A stretch of DNA of 64,000 bases, from contig NZ_CP137920.1 in NCBI RefSeq assembly GCF_033708015.1, forward strand, positions 1,550,001 to 1,614,000, read 5' to 3'. A model generated the notes under the pieces. It saw nothing but the letters and a program-made list of their open reading frames with translations, did not search any database and was not told the DNA's origin. The translations under genes were made by a program, and so were the position numbers. Shown piece after piece: positions 20,501 through 27,969 of this stretch (the stretch's first letter is position 1; each line of letters begins with the position of its first letter). The stretch is from Proteus vulgaris (GTDB lineage: Bacteria > Pseudomonadota > Gammaproteobacteria > Enterobacterales > Enterobacteriaceae).

Positions 20501-21702
20501 GTTGAGAATAACTTTTTGGGGGATATTTCACGTGAGGCATTGGATAAAAGCCGTGAGGCGTTGCGAGAAACAAATATACGGAGAGGGATATTCGTGAGTT
20601 ACTGGCGTTGGAAGTCCGTGACCAAATCAGCGATGACCTGTTAAACCAGTACCGGAAAGATCCTGCGTCCCTGACGCCAGAGCAGCAACAGTGATTCCTG
20701 CAGGAATTACAGCAATATGCCTATGAAAAAACTCAGTTGTACGGTACAAAAACTGCTGAACAGTTGGTCATTTTGTTGTTAAAAGAAGGGGACTCGACGC
20801 TGATCCCAAACAAAGGCTTCCCATACGCGGGTAGCACAGACGCGAAAAATGCTTGGGCAGACAGGGAAAGATTACAGGTGTATGAGCAAGACGGATGGTT
20901 AGGAGCTCTGAACTGGACGCGTACACAAACAGAAGAAGAAAAACTGTTCAAAAAAGCCAATAATCTAGTCAATACGTATGGTTACCATAGAGATAATGCG
21001 GCTATAGGTGATACCCCCCTTCAGGTATTGCAGGGAGGTGTAGCAAGCAAAGTTATGGCACCGTTATTGGGTGGGGCAGGCAGAATGACAACATATTTCT
21101 TGGGGGATGGAGTAGGCAAAGTTATGGCACCGTTATTGGGTGGGGCAGGCAGAATGACAACATATTTCTTGGGGGATGGAGTAGGCAAAGTGATGCTTAC
21201 AACCGGAACAATAGGAGCCACAGCAAGTGCTGGGATTCAATATGTGTTTACAGGAGAAGTCAACCCAGAGGATGTGGTGTTTGCTTTTGGGACAGGTGCT
21301 ATGACGGAATATACGAAATTTGGTGGAACCGTCGCTTGGAATGCAGGCATGGGAGGAGCTTTAAGCATGTTTAAAGGTGATGATCCTTTTACAATTTTTA
21401 CAAATGCCACTACTGCAGGTCTCGGTTCTAGTATGGGGTATGGTTTCGCGGGTAAACCTATAAGTTATGGATGGAATCAATATAGATTGTGGAAAACAGG
21501 AGGTTGGGATCCCAAATACAACCCTAAATTGCAAGGTGGAGCTATAAACGGATTATACGGACTTTCGAAGGATATGAAACCTCATCTTTTGCCTGGTATT
21601 TTGGGAAATGTTGGTTCTGCTTTTACAACAGAGACTATAAACGCTCTGATGCAAGAGAAAATTAAAGAAGTTAAGGAAGAAAATAGTGAATCAAAAAACT
21701 AA
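20501..21702 (+). pseudogene. Broken orphan CdiA-CT with glycine-rich, probably membrane-active toxin
   Basis: VENN is encoded at 20501-20512, followed by FLGDISREALDKSREALRE. The frame then shifts near 20578-20584 and continues as RDIRELLALEVRDQISDD. It hits a TGA at 20692-20694 and stays open in that same frame to 21702. The C-terminal part has long Gly/Ala/Thr-rich segments (GTIGATASAGIQYVFTGE, WNAGMGGALSMF) of the kind that insert into membranes. The following immunity gene encodes a small membrane protein, which fits an ionophoric toxin. The toxin is inactive as it stands, being without a secretion module and broken twice. It also carries an in-frame 69-base tandem duplication. Confidence 0.8.
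21048..21185 (+). repeat. In-frame 69-base tandem duplication in the toxin fragment
   Basis: Bases 21048-21116 and 21117-21185 are identical or nearly so, and encode the 23-residue unit KVMAPLLGGAGRMTTYF... twice. The length is a multiple of three, so the frame is kept. Confidence 0.9.
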
Positions 21703-21999
21703 TCTATTTGAATACTTTCTTGTTGTAACTATTTGGTGTGTGGTAGGCCTGTTTATTATGGGGCTGTTTATATACTGCATAGGTGAGTGTATTCTTTGGT
21801 TATTATTCGATGGGAATTTTCTTTTTTCGATCGATTTTTTAATGAAAATTATTAAAGCGAGTCTATGGGCTGGGTTGGTCGTTGGGATAGGAATGTGGTT
21901 TATAGAATATAAGTTACGTAGATGATGCTAAGATCCCTGTCTAAGTGCTGGGATTTTCCTATTAGTTGTAATGCCATCAATTACAGCTCCGCCGAGTGT
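21455..21999 (+). repeat. Segmental duplication, copy 1
   Basis: About 545 bases covering the toxin C-terminal end, the whole small immunity gene and the start of the next toxin tail. They recur at 23787-24331 with an offset of 2332 bases and only a few differences. Confidence 0.88.
21686..21925 (+). CDS. Two-helix membrane immunity protein 1
   Basis: The 79-residue product has two hydrophobic segments (about residues 8-38 and 55-73) and ends in the basic tail EYKLRR. It starts at GTG 21686 inside the end of the toxin frame (17-base overlap) behind AAGGAAG. Small inner-membrane proteins are the usual immunity partners of membrane-depolarising CDI toxins, which fits the glycine-rich toxin upstream. 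Five related genes follow, at 22107, 22711, 23418, 24018 and 24431. They share a first helix, a short loop with aromatic and Phe residues, a glycine-rich second helix and an E-x-K-basic end. Confidence 0.72.
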   Translation: MNQKTNLFEYFLVVTIWCVVGLFIMGLFIYCIGECILWLLFDGNFLFSIDFLMKIIKASLWAGLVVGIGMWFIEYKLRR

Positions 22000-22120
22000 A
22001 TCGCCAATGCCTGGAATTATAGGTAACCTTCTTGGATCCGCGGGTTCAGAGTATTTAAATAAAGAAACTAGCGAAGTATTGAAGGAAATCATAATAGAGA
22101 ACGAAAATGAAAGTAATTAA
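21950..22120 (+). pseudogene. Toxin C-terminal tail, fragment A
   Basis: The frame encodes LLVVMPSITAPPSVSPMPG and continues to a stop at 22118-22120, overlapping the next immunity start. It matches the ends of the toxin fragments at 23050-23415 and 24282-24434, so it is the last ~50 residues of a related toxin whose body is missing. Confidence 0.65.
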
Positions 22121-22333
22121 TTATTTTTTAATGTTATTTTTTTGTTATTTTGTACTGGTTTTTATTACATTCTTATTGCTTGGTTTTATTATTGAATTTG
22201 TTCATTATATGAAATTAGGTGTTTTTTATATTGATATATTTTTTTTAAAAAGCCGATTATTTTTGGGGGAGTCTTTGGTTTGAGTTTTAGTGGTATTCAT
22301 CTATTTGTGAATTATTGGGAAAACAAACATTGA
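22107..22333 (+). pseudogene. Two-helix membrane immunity protein 2, frameshifted
   Basis: ATG 22107 opens a hydrophobic frame (MKVINYFLMLFFCYFVLV...) that ends early at a TGA near 22281. In another frame, after the T/A-run near 22245-22256, the expected C-terminal half continues as KPIIFGGVFGLSFSG and ends with NYWENKH at 22333. The reconstituted protein would be about 75 residues, like its five relatives. A one-base indel in the homopolymer run explains the break; a sequencing error there cannot be excluded. Confidence 0.65.
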
Positions 22334-22478
22334 GTGGCTGATTCAATCATTAAGTAGATATTAATTTTGTAGTCTCTAGTCAAACACCACTCTGTAATTA
22401 TTATCACTAAAAAGCGCAAGATATAATGCTGAATATATGTGATTGAGTAGTATCAATTACATATAATCGCCGAGTGTT

Positions 22479-22841
22479 ATGTTAAATTACGGAAGGCATT
22501 GTCCTGCGGTGATGAAGGTTATAACCAATAATCCAGAGTTTTATGAAGTGTTGAGAAAATATTCAGAGTCAGAGGTGAAGGGAAACTCTTATATTATGCA
22601 GAAAGTATCCGAAAGTAAAATTCCTTCTGGGGCAGGAAACTTAAGTAGTCGTGCTATATCTGAGTTAGGTGGTTTGTATATACAAGAAAAGCTGAGGAGG
22701 AGAAAAAAGAGTGAAAAGAATTTTTCTTATTATAATATTAATGATTATGTTTATATTTGTTTCATTTGTAAGTGTAATGATTTTTTATTTTTTAGTGGAG
22801 GTGTTTTTTTATTTTCATTCAGACGTTTCAATGTCATTTAA
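22479..22841 (+). pseudogene. Toxin C-terminal tail, fragment B
   Basis: The first ~75 codons encode a tail-like sequence (KIPSGAGNLSSRAISELGG, then IQEKLRRR) that resembles the ends of the neighbouring toxin fragments. The frame then runs on through the start of the following immunity gene, which is unlike the other cassettes and suggests an indel near the true end. The region at 22334-22478 before it has no identifiable content. Confidence 0.45.
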
Positions 22842-22944
22842 AGTTAATGAAATAAAAAAAGCATTAAAAGTAAGTATTGGTGGAGGTGCAATTATGGGAT
22901 TGGGTATTGGGATTCTATATATAAAAGAACATAAAATAAAATAA
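22711..22944 (+). CDS. Two-helix membrane immunity protein 3
   Basis: The 77-residue product has a first hydrophobic helix (IFLIIILMIMFIFVSFV) and a glycine-rich second one (IGGGAIMGLGIGILY), and ends in KEHKIK. It starts at GTG 22711 with AGGAGG at 22693-22698. The family resemblance to the genes at 23418 and 24431 is clear in the YF-acidic-loop region and in the ending. It is presumed to sit in the inner membrane and protect against a variant membrane-active toxin whose tail lies just upstream. Confidence 0.65.
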   Translation: MKRIFLIIILMIMFIFVSFVSVMIFYFLVEVFFYFHSDVSMSFKVNEIKKALKVSIGGGAIMGLGIGILYIKEHKIK

Positions 22945-23049
22945 TTCTTGTTCGGATTTTAATTTTAGATGTTTTAATAAAAATTAATTATCCTATAAAT
23001 ATAAAATTCATCGAATGTTTGTATTCGATTTATCCAGAATCACCTATCG

Positions 23050-23415
23050 ATGTTAACAGGAGGAATAACACCAGGAATGGGGTATTGGGGAACGCTCACA
23101 ACCAATACAACCAGCGCAGGTATTTCAAGTTTAATTGATGGGCAATCACCTTGGGTCTCAATGGGAGGCGCATTAGCGGGTTCAACAGTCGGCTATGGAG
23201 GCACAAAATGGTTAACTTATCGTCTGGATAATAAATTTAATTCTTGGTCTAGCGGGCTTAAAGAGCGCCCATTAGTTGTAATGCCATCAATTACAGCTCC
23301 GCCAAGTGTATCAGTAGTACCAAGTATTGTTGGAAGTGGTGCTGGTGCTATGGGTTCTGAAGGTGCGAACAAAATAGTTACAGATAAAATAAAAAAATTG
23401 AATAACGAGGAATAA
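23050..23415 (+). pseudogene. Toxin C-terminal fragment C
   Basis: The 121-residue open frame has the same layout as the end of the larger toxin at 20501-21702: a Gly/Thr/Ser-rich segment (GYWGTLTTNTTSAGISS, then MGGALAGSTVGYGG) followed by the tail PSITAPPSVSVVPSIVG and GSEGANKIVTDKIKK. It lacks VENN and an entry domain. It is a truncated toxin end kept next to its immunity gene. It may be annotated as a small hypothetical protein elsewhere. Confidence 0.65.
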
Positions 23416-23417
23416 AA

Positions 23418-23654
23418 ATGAGATTGCTTAAATATTTTCTTCTACTTTGGGTTGCATTCTCTTTTATGGTTTTCCTTATTTTATTAATAATAAAAGCTCT
23501 AGTAGAATTAATATTCTATTTCTTAATAGAAGGTAGTTTTTTTTCTATTACTAAAGAGAATATTATAGATTATATATGTTTGGGAATGGGATTTGGTTTT
23601 TTCTTTAGCATAGTTACTTGTTTAATCAGTTACCTTGAACATAAAAGACACTAA
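23418..23654 (+). CDS. Two-helix membrane immunity protein 4
   Basis: The 78-residue product (MRLLKYFLLLWVAFSF...) has two hydrophobic helices and ends in SYLEHKRH. ATG 23418 lies two bases after the stop of the toxin fragment, behind AACGAGGAA, so the two were co-translated. It is most similar in layout to the product of 24431-24661, which ends NYLEYKRR. The proposed role is inner-membrane immunity against the toxin whose last 121 residues remain upstream. Confidence 0.68.
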   Translation: MRLLKYFLLLWVAFSFMVFLILLIIKALVELIFYFLIEGSFFSITKENIIDYICLGMGFGFFFSIVTCLISYLEHKRH

Positions 23655-23740
23655 TATTCTGATAAAGAAAAAATTAGCATTACACTAAGTTTTGTATGAT
23701 TATTTTACTCCTCAGCCAACTGGATCCTTAACAGTTTGAT

Positions 23741-24034
23741 TTGGTGGATGAGGGGGAATATCAAACTCTTTCAGAAAACAACAATAAGCCTATAAGTTAT
23801 GGATGGAATCAATATAGATTGTGGAAAACAGGAGGTTGGGATCCCAAATACAACCCTAAATTGCAAGGTGGAGCTATAAACGGATTATACGGACTTTCGA
23901 AGGATATGAAACCTCATCTTTTGCCTGGTATTTTGGGAAATGTTGGTTCTGCTTTTACAACAGAGACTATAAACGCTCTGATGCAAGAGAAAATTAAAGA
24001 AATTAAGGAAGAAAATAGTGAATCAAAAAACTAA
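23741..24034 (+). pseudogene. Toxin C-terminal tail, fragment D (duplicate)
   Basis: From KPISYGWNQYRLWKTGG to the stop, this frame repeats the end of the toxin at 20501-21702 with one change (KEIKEEN for KEVKEEN). The first 15 codons are unrelated DNA from the duplication junction, so the start is not a real toxin start. Confidence 0.8.
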
Positions 24035-24331
24035 TCTATTTGAATACTTTCTTGTTGTAACTATTTTGTGTGTGGTAGGCCTGTTTATTATGGGGCTGTT
24101 TATATACTGCATAGGTGAGTGTATTCTTTGGTTATTATTCGATGGGAATTTTCTTTTTTCGATCGATTTTTTAATGAAAATTATTAAAGCGAGTCTATGG
24201 GCTGGGTTGGTCGTTGGGATAGGAATGTGGTTTATAGAATATAAGTTACGTAGATGATGCTAAGATCCCTGTCTAAGTGCTGGGATTTTCCTATTAGTTG
24301 TAATGCCATCAATTACAGTTCCGCCGAGTGT
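23787..24331 (+). repeat. Segmental duplication, copy 2
   Basis: This is the second copy of the block at 21455-21999. The match begins around CCTATAAGTTATGG and ends just after GCCGAGTGTATC, where each copy runs into a different toxin tail. Confidence 0.88.
24018..24257 (+). CDS. Two-helix membrane immunity protein 5, near-identical to 1
   Basis: The 79-residue product differs from that of 21686-21925 at one position (VTILCVVG for VTIWCVVG). It has the same GTG start inside the toxin tail and the same ribosome site. It is a recent duplicate of the immunity gene, so the cell carries two copies of the same protection. The toxin copy linked to it is only a tail. Confidence 0.72.
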   Translation: MNQKTNLFEYFLVVTILCVVGLFIMGLFIYCIGECILWLLFDGNFLFSIDFLMKIIKASLWAGLVVGIGMWFIEYKLRR

Positions 24332-24434
24332 ATCAGTAGTACCAAGTATTGTAGGAAGTACAATAGGTGCTATTGGTTCTGAATCAGCAAATAAAATAAT
24401 TACAGAAGAACTAAAGCTAGAGGATGAGAAATGA
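24282..24434 (+). pseudogene. Toxin C-terminal tail, fragment E
   Basis: The frame encodes LVVMPSITVPPSVSVVPSIV and ends TEELKLEDEK, with a stop at 24432-24434 that overlaps the next ATG (ATGA). It belongs to the same family of toxin ends as fragments A and C. Confidence 0.62.
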
Positions 24435-24661
24435 AACTATTTATATATTTTTTATTTTGGTTTTTGAGTATGTGTGTAACTATTTTTTTGACAATAATCT
24501 TAATTAAATTTCTAGTCAAACTAATTTTATATTTTGAAAAAAAATCGTTTATTTGGGAATTAAATGACTTTATTGAGGCATTAAAAATAGGAGGAGTAAT
24601 GGGGTTATTTTTAGGTGTAGTAATTTGTTTAATTAACTATTTAGAATATAAAAGGCGTTAG
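24431..24661 (+). CDS. Two-helix membrane immunity protein 6
   Basis: The 76-residue product (MKLFIYFLFWFLSMCVTIF...) has a long first hydrophobic helix, a short charged loop (EKKSFIWELNDF) and a glycine-containing second helix (GGVMGLFLGVVICLI), and ends in YLEYKRR. Its ATG overlaps the stop of the toxin tail by four bases. It is the last intact gene of the CDI region. It is presumed to be inner-membrane immunity against a lost toxin variant. Confidence 0.67.
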   Translation: MKLFIYFLFWFLSMCVTIFLTIILIKFLVKLILYFEKKSFIWELNDFIEALKIGGVMGLFLGVVICLINYLEYKRR

Positions 24662-24683
24662 TATGCGTTTATAACATGGCTAA

Positions 24684-24753
24684 TTATAGATAGTCATTCC
24701 ATTTTCACACAGAAACATTTTGGGTTGCTCTATTCTTTCTCCACCAGTTGAAT
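24684..24753 (+). repeat. Cassette-flanking repeat, copy B
   Basis: Starts TTATAGATAGTCATTCCAT and ends TTTCTCCACCAGTTGAATA; related to copy A at 18782-18851. Both follow an immunity gene closely, so they may mark ends of exchanged or duplicated blocks. Confidence 0.6.
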
Positions 24754-24791
24754 AGCTAGTGCTTATACATACAGAAAACTCTTTACCTAGA

Positions 24792-24838
24792 GTAGGTAAT
24801 CATGTTGATAACAATGCCCCCCAATCTGCGGTATCATT
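24792..24838 (+). pseudogene. Tiny remnant of the cdiA FHA-2/pretoxin junction
   Basis: The bases encode VGNHVDNNAPQSAVSL, which matches VGNHSDSAENTTQSAVSQ of the cdiA copy near 19650 after a short gap. CAATCTGCGGTATC is identical between the two. It appears to be the last trace of a further cdiA duplication. Confidence 0.55.
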
Positions 24839-25003
24839 ATATAGATGAAATAAGGGAATAATTTTACAGTTGCAACTTATATAGTGCATATTATGAGAAA
24901 GTATTACTGAACATAATTGCAAAATAAGTAATAGATTATTGTAGATCCTTAAGGAATACAAAGTGACCGTTAATTTGGCTTAGTTAAAAAGAACGTTATC
25001 AAT

Positions 25004-25042
25004 AAAGCCTAGCTTAAGCGAGGTAAGCATAAGCTAGGCTTT
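25004..25042. terminator. Strong hairpin after the decarboxylase gene
   Basis: A 13-base perfect stem (AAAGCCTAGCTTA with TAAGCTAGGCTTT) lies between the CDI border and the 3' end of the decarboxylase gene. The T-rich flank is better on the + side (TTTGTTATTT), so it may act on both strands. Confidence 0.6.
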
Positions 25043-25064
25043 GTTATTTAAATCATACTATAGT

Positions 25065-26714
25065 TTAAAATGAATAAAGCGAATCTTTAGACTCTTTTAA
25101 TTTTTGTGCTAATTCAGAAGCCTCATATCGTTCGGTTACGATTTCGATATAAGAGGCGCTATTGGTTGATTCTGCTACTTCAAGTGCTTTATTTAATTCA
25201 TCTATCGTTGTGACTTTCTCACAATACCAGTCTTTTGCGCCAAAGGCTTTAGGTAATTGATGATAATTCCATTGAGCGAGATCGTTATAATAAGCTTCAG
25301 GATAATCACATAATAATCGTTCAATTAAGTAGCCATCATTATTTAAAACAAGAATAATTGGCTTTAATCCGAAACGAACAAATTGGCTAATTTCTTGAAC
25401 AGTTAATTGATGAGAACCTTCACCGGTAATTAAAATAACGCGTTTTTCAGGTGCGGCAAGCGCTGCTCCGAATGAAGCGGGTGTAGCCCAACCAATAGAG
25501 CCCCATAATGTTTGGTTATGGAATTGTGCACCTTCGGGTAATAGGGCAAAACCTAATCCCATTGATGAGGTGCCTGTTTCAGCAATAACAATATCATTAG
25601 GTTTAAAGAACTGCTCTAAACGTGGATAGAGATATTGCGCTGTAATTTGACCATTATCTGATATAACCGCTTTACCTAATCCCTTGGCTTTTATCTGATG
25701 ATAAGTTTTATTTGGTAGGCGTTTTGTTAATTCAGAAAGAACATCTTCCATGTAAACGGAAGGGTAAATAACAGAATCAATCTCAACATAATCTGACATG
25801 ATGCTGATAAATTGTTTTGGTTTAATATTGGCAGTGAAACTTCCTGTATTGAAGTCAGTCATCATTGCACCAATTCCTAATACATACTCGCTATTTTCCA
25901 CAAATTCTCTGACTTCAGGTGTCATTAATTTGCCATCATACATACCAACATATTGAGGGTGAGATTCACTTAAAATACTTTTATCCATAAACATAGTGGC
26001 ATAAGGCAAGCCTGTCTTATCGATAAAATTTTGGACATTATCCGATAACCCTAAACGTGTGGATAAGATACCTGGCAATACGCAGATATTATTGCTGTGT
26101 GTAAGCTTTTTAATAATGAGTGATACCACTTTTTCTAGTACTTCTTTATCACTTATTATTTTTTTCGGTATGGTAACAGGTGAATTTTCTATCACTTGCA
26201 TAGTGGCATAATCAGAAGGTAGACCAATATAAACAGGACGACGTTCTTTTAATGCGGTAGCAATCAAACGTTCCATTTCTGTAATACAATTTTCAGGTGT
26301 TAAAATTGCGTGAGCACAAGCAAGGCGCTGACCTAATTGATAAAAAATGTCAAAGTCACCATTGCCTAAGGTATGATGAACAAGGCGCTTACTTTTTTGT
26401 ACACCACTTGCTGGCATACCGACTAAATGGAAGATAGGTAGGTTTTCTGCATAAGCACCAGCAATGGCATTAATCGCACTTAATTCACCAACACCAAATG
26501 TTGTCGATAACGCAGCCATACCTTTAATTCTGGCATAACCATCAGCAGCGTAGGCTGCATTTAGTTCGTTGCAGTTGCCAATCCAACGCATATGATTACT
26601 ATTACAAATAGTATCTTCTATGGGAAAAGCATAATCACCCGCAACACCAAAAATATCACTTATTCCTAAGTCATATAAGCGGGTTAATATATATTCAATG
26701 ACGGTTTTATTCAT
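25065..26714 (-). CDS. ipdC: Thiamine-diphosphate-dependent 2-oxoacid decarboxylase (indolepyruvate/phenylpyruvate type)
   Basis: The 549-residue product belongs to the pyruvate/indolepyruvate decarboxylase family, which removes CO2 from 2-oxo acids to give aldehydes. Seen: the N-terminal NELNAAYAADGYAR segment with the catalytic Glu, the HHTLGNGDF histidine pair region, and the diphosphate/metal motif GEGSHQLT...NNDGYLIE near residue 435. Length and start (MNKTVIEYILTRLYDLG, AGGAG ribosome site) fit. A LysR gene is divergently placed 148 bases away and is the likely regulator. Proteus makes 2-oxo acids by amino-acid deamination, so an aromatic 2-oxo acid substrate is plausible, but the substrate cannot be read from the sequence. 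Confidence 0.85.
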   Translation of the reverse strand: MNKTVIEYILTRLYDLGISDIFGVAGDYAFPIEDTICNSNHMRWIGNCNELNAAYAADGYARIKGMAALSTTFGVGELSAINAIAGAYAENLPIFHLVGMPASGVQKSKRLVHHTLGNGDFDIFYQLGQRLACAHAILTPENCITEMERLIATALKERRPVYIGLPSDYATMQVIENSPVTIPKKIISDKEVLEKVVSLIIKKLTHSNNICVLPGILSTRLGLSDNVQNFIDKTGLPYATMFMDKSILSESHPQYVGMYDGKLMTPEVREFVENSEYVLGIGAMMTDFNTGSFTANIKPKQFISIMSDYVEIDSVIYPSVYMEDVLSELTKRLPNKTYHQIKAKGLGKAVISDNGQITAQYLYPRLEQFFKPNDIVIAETGTSSMGLGFALLPEGAQFHNQTLWGSIGWATPASFGAALAAPEKRVILITGEGSHQLTVQEISQFVRFGLKPIILVLNNDGYLIERLLCDYPEAYYNDLAQWNYHQLPKAFGAKDWYCEKVTTIDELNKALEVAESTNSASYIEIVTERYEASELAQKLKESKDSLYSF

Positions 26715-26744
26715 ATTATCTCCTGAAAATCCGAATAATGAACT

Positions 26745-26768
26745 GTAAAAGTGGAGTAATACTTTTAC
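26745..26768. promoter_or_regulatory. Inverted repeat between decarboxylase and LysR genes
   Basis: GTAAAAGT and ACTTTTAC are separated by 8 bases in the divergent promoter region. The spacing matches the T-N11-A type dyads bound by LysR proteins, so it is a candidate operator for the adjacent regulator. Confidence 0.5.
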
Positions 26769-26862
26769 ATTATGCTTTATGTTGTATCGCGGATATTATT
26801 TAATATGAAATGGTTTATTATTATTGAGGGTATAACTAAATGTAATAAGGTAAGCGTTGCTA

Positions 26863-27750
26863 ATGGATGTTCGCACATTGCGCTATTTCGTTGAGGTTGT
26901 TCAATTAAATGGCTTTAGCCGAGCCGCTGATGCACTATTTATCACGCAACCTGCGATTAGTCGTAGTATTAAGAAGTTAGAAGATGAGTTAGGCGTTATT
27001 TTATTAGTGAGGGAGGTTGATGGGGTTAGATTAACGGATGATGGTGCAATACTATTTGAGCATGCTAAACAAATACTTGCACAATTTAATAATATGAATA
27101 AAGCATTACAAGACAAGTCTGGACCATTAACAGGAACACTAAATGTTGGATTGCCTCCTGTCATAGCCTCAACGTATTTTGCTGATATTATTATGGCGTT
27201 TAGTTCTCGCCATCCTCAGGTTGAATTAAAAATATTTGAATTAGGTACTAAGCAAATGGCTGATGCCATGAGAGAAGGAAAAGTTGAAACCGCGGCGGTC
27301 GTATTGCCTTTTAATGAAGAGAGTTTTGAATTAACTCCTTTTTCAGAAGATCATTTAATGCTATTAATGTCTCCCTCCCACCCTTTATCAATAAAAAAAG
27401 AAATTCATTTTAATGAGTTGATCAATGAGTCTTTTATTTTCTTTTCTGAAGATTTTCGTATCAATGATTTAATTTATAGTGCTTGTGGTATTTACAATAC
27501 AGTGCCTACTATTGCGGGGCGTAGCAACCATCTAGATTTAATTATTGCGATGGTGAAAGCAGGGGTAGGGGTAACGCTTTTACCTAACAGTATGTGTAAT
27601 AAAAATCCTACTGATGATTTGGTTGTTCTTCCTGTGGTGGAACCTATATTGTCATATCAAATCGCGCTCGCAAATTATAAAAATAGTTACAAAAGTCGAA
27701 GCTGCCAAGCATGGGAGCAGTTAGCAAGAGAAAAGCTAATATTAAAATAG
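26863..27750 (+). CDS. LysR-family transcriptional regulator
   Basis: The product (295 residues from ATG 26863) has the N-terminal LysR helix-turn-helix: MDVRTLRYFVEVV, NGFSRAADALFITQPAIS and RSIKKLEDELG. A periplasmic-binding-type effector domain follows. ATG 26863 is preferred because it gives the canonical MDVRTLRYF start; the in-frame TTG 26857 has better spacing from AAGG and cannot be ruled out. Its divergent placement next to the decarboxylase gene suggests it controls that gene in response to a 2-oxo acid or related metabolite, which is inference. Confidence 0.88.
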   Translation: MDVRTLRYFVEVVQLNGFSRAADALFITQPAISRSIKKLEDELGVILLVREVDGVRLTDDGAILFEHAKQILAQFNNMNKALQDKSGPLTGTLNVGLPPVIASTYFADIIMAFSSRHPQVELKIFELGTKQMADAMREGKVETAAVVLPFNEESFELTPFSEDHLMLLMSPSHPLSIKKEIHFNELINESFIFFSEDFRINDLIYSACGIYNTVPTIAGRSNHLDLIIAMVKAGVGVTLLPNSMCNKNPTDDLVVLPVVEPILSYQIALANYKNSYKSRSCQAWEQLAREKLILK

Positions 27751-27969
27751 TACTTATTTATATTCTATTTAATAAAAAAATATTAAATTTATCTTTAAAT
27801 AATAAAAATGTTTAGAAACAAATAAGTGTTATTTTTTAAGAAATGAGAATAGCAGTATAAAAGCAGTTATATAAATGATAAGTTTATATTTTGCACATTG
27901 TCTTATGAGTAATAATAAAAATGGGCAAATAAAAGATTAATCAGATAATACAGGTATAGGATAGGGAAA

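Larger units (their letters stand above)
24662..25003. other. Decayed right border of the CDI locus
   Basis: No gene is seen here. It holds copy B of the flanking repeat, a short scrap of cdiA and AT-rich DNA before the terminator of the next gene. This appears to be the boundary between the accessory locus and the core chromosome. Confidence 0.55.

Noticed and set aside
22334..22478. Possible small gene between fragments A and B of the toxin array
   Set aside because: No frame of useful length and no resemblance to tails or immunity proteins; probably recombination debris.
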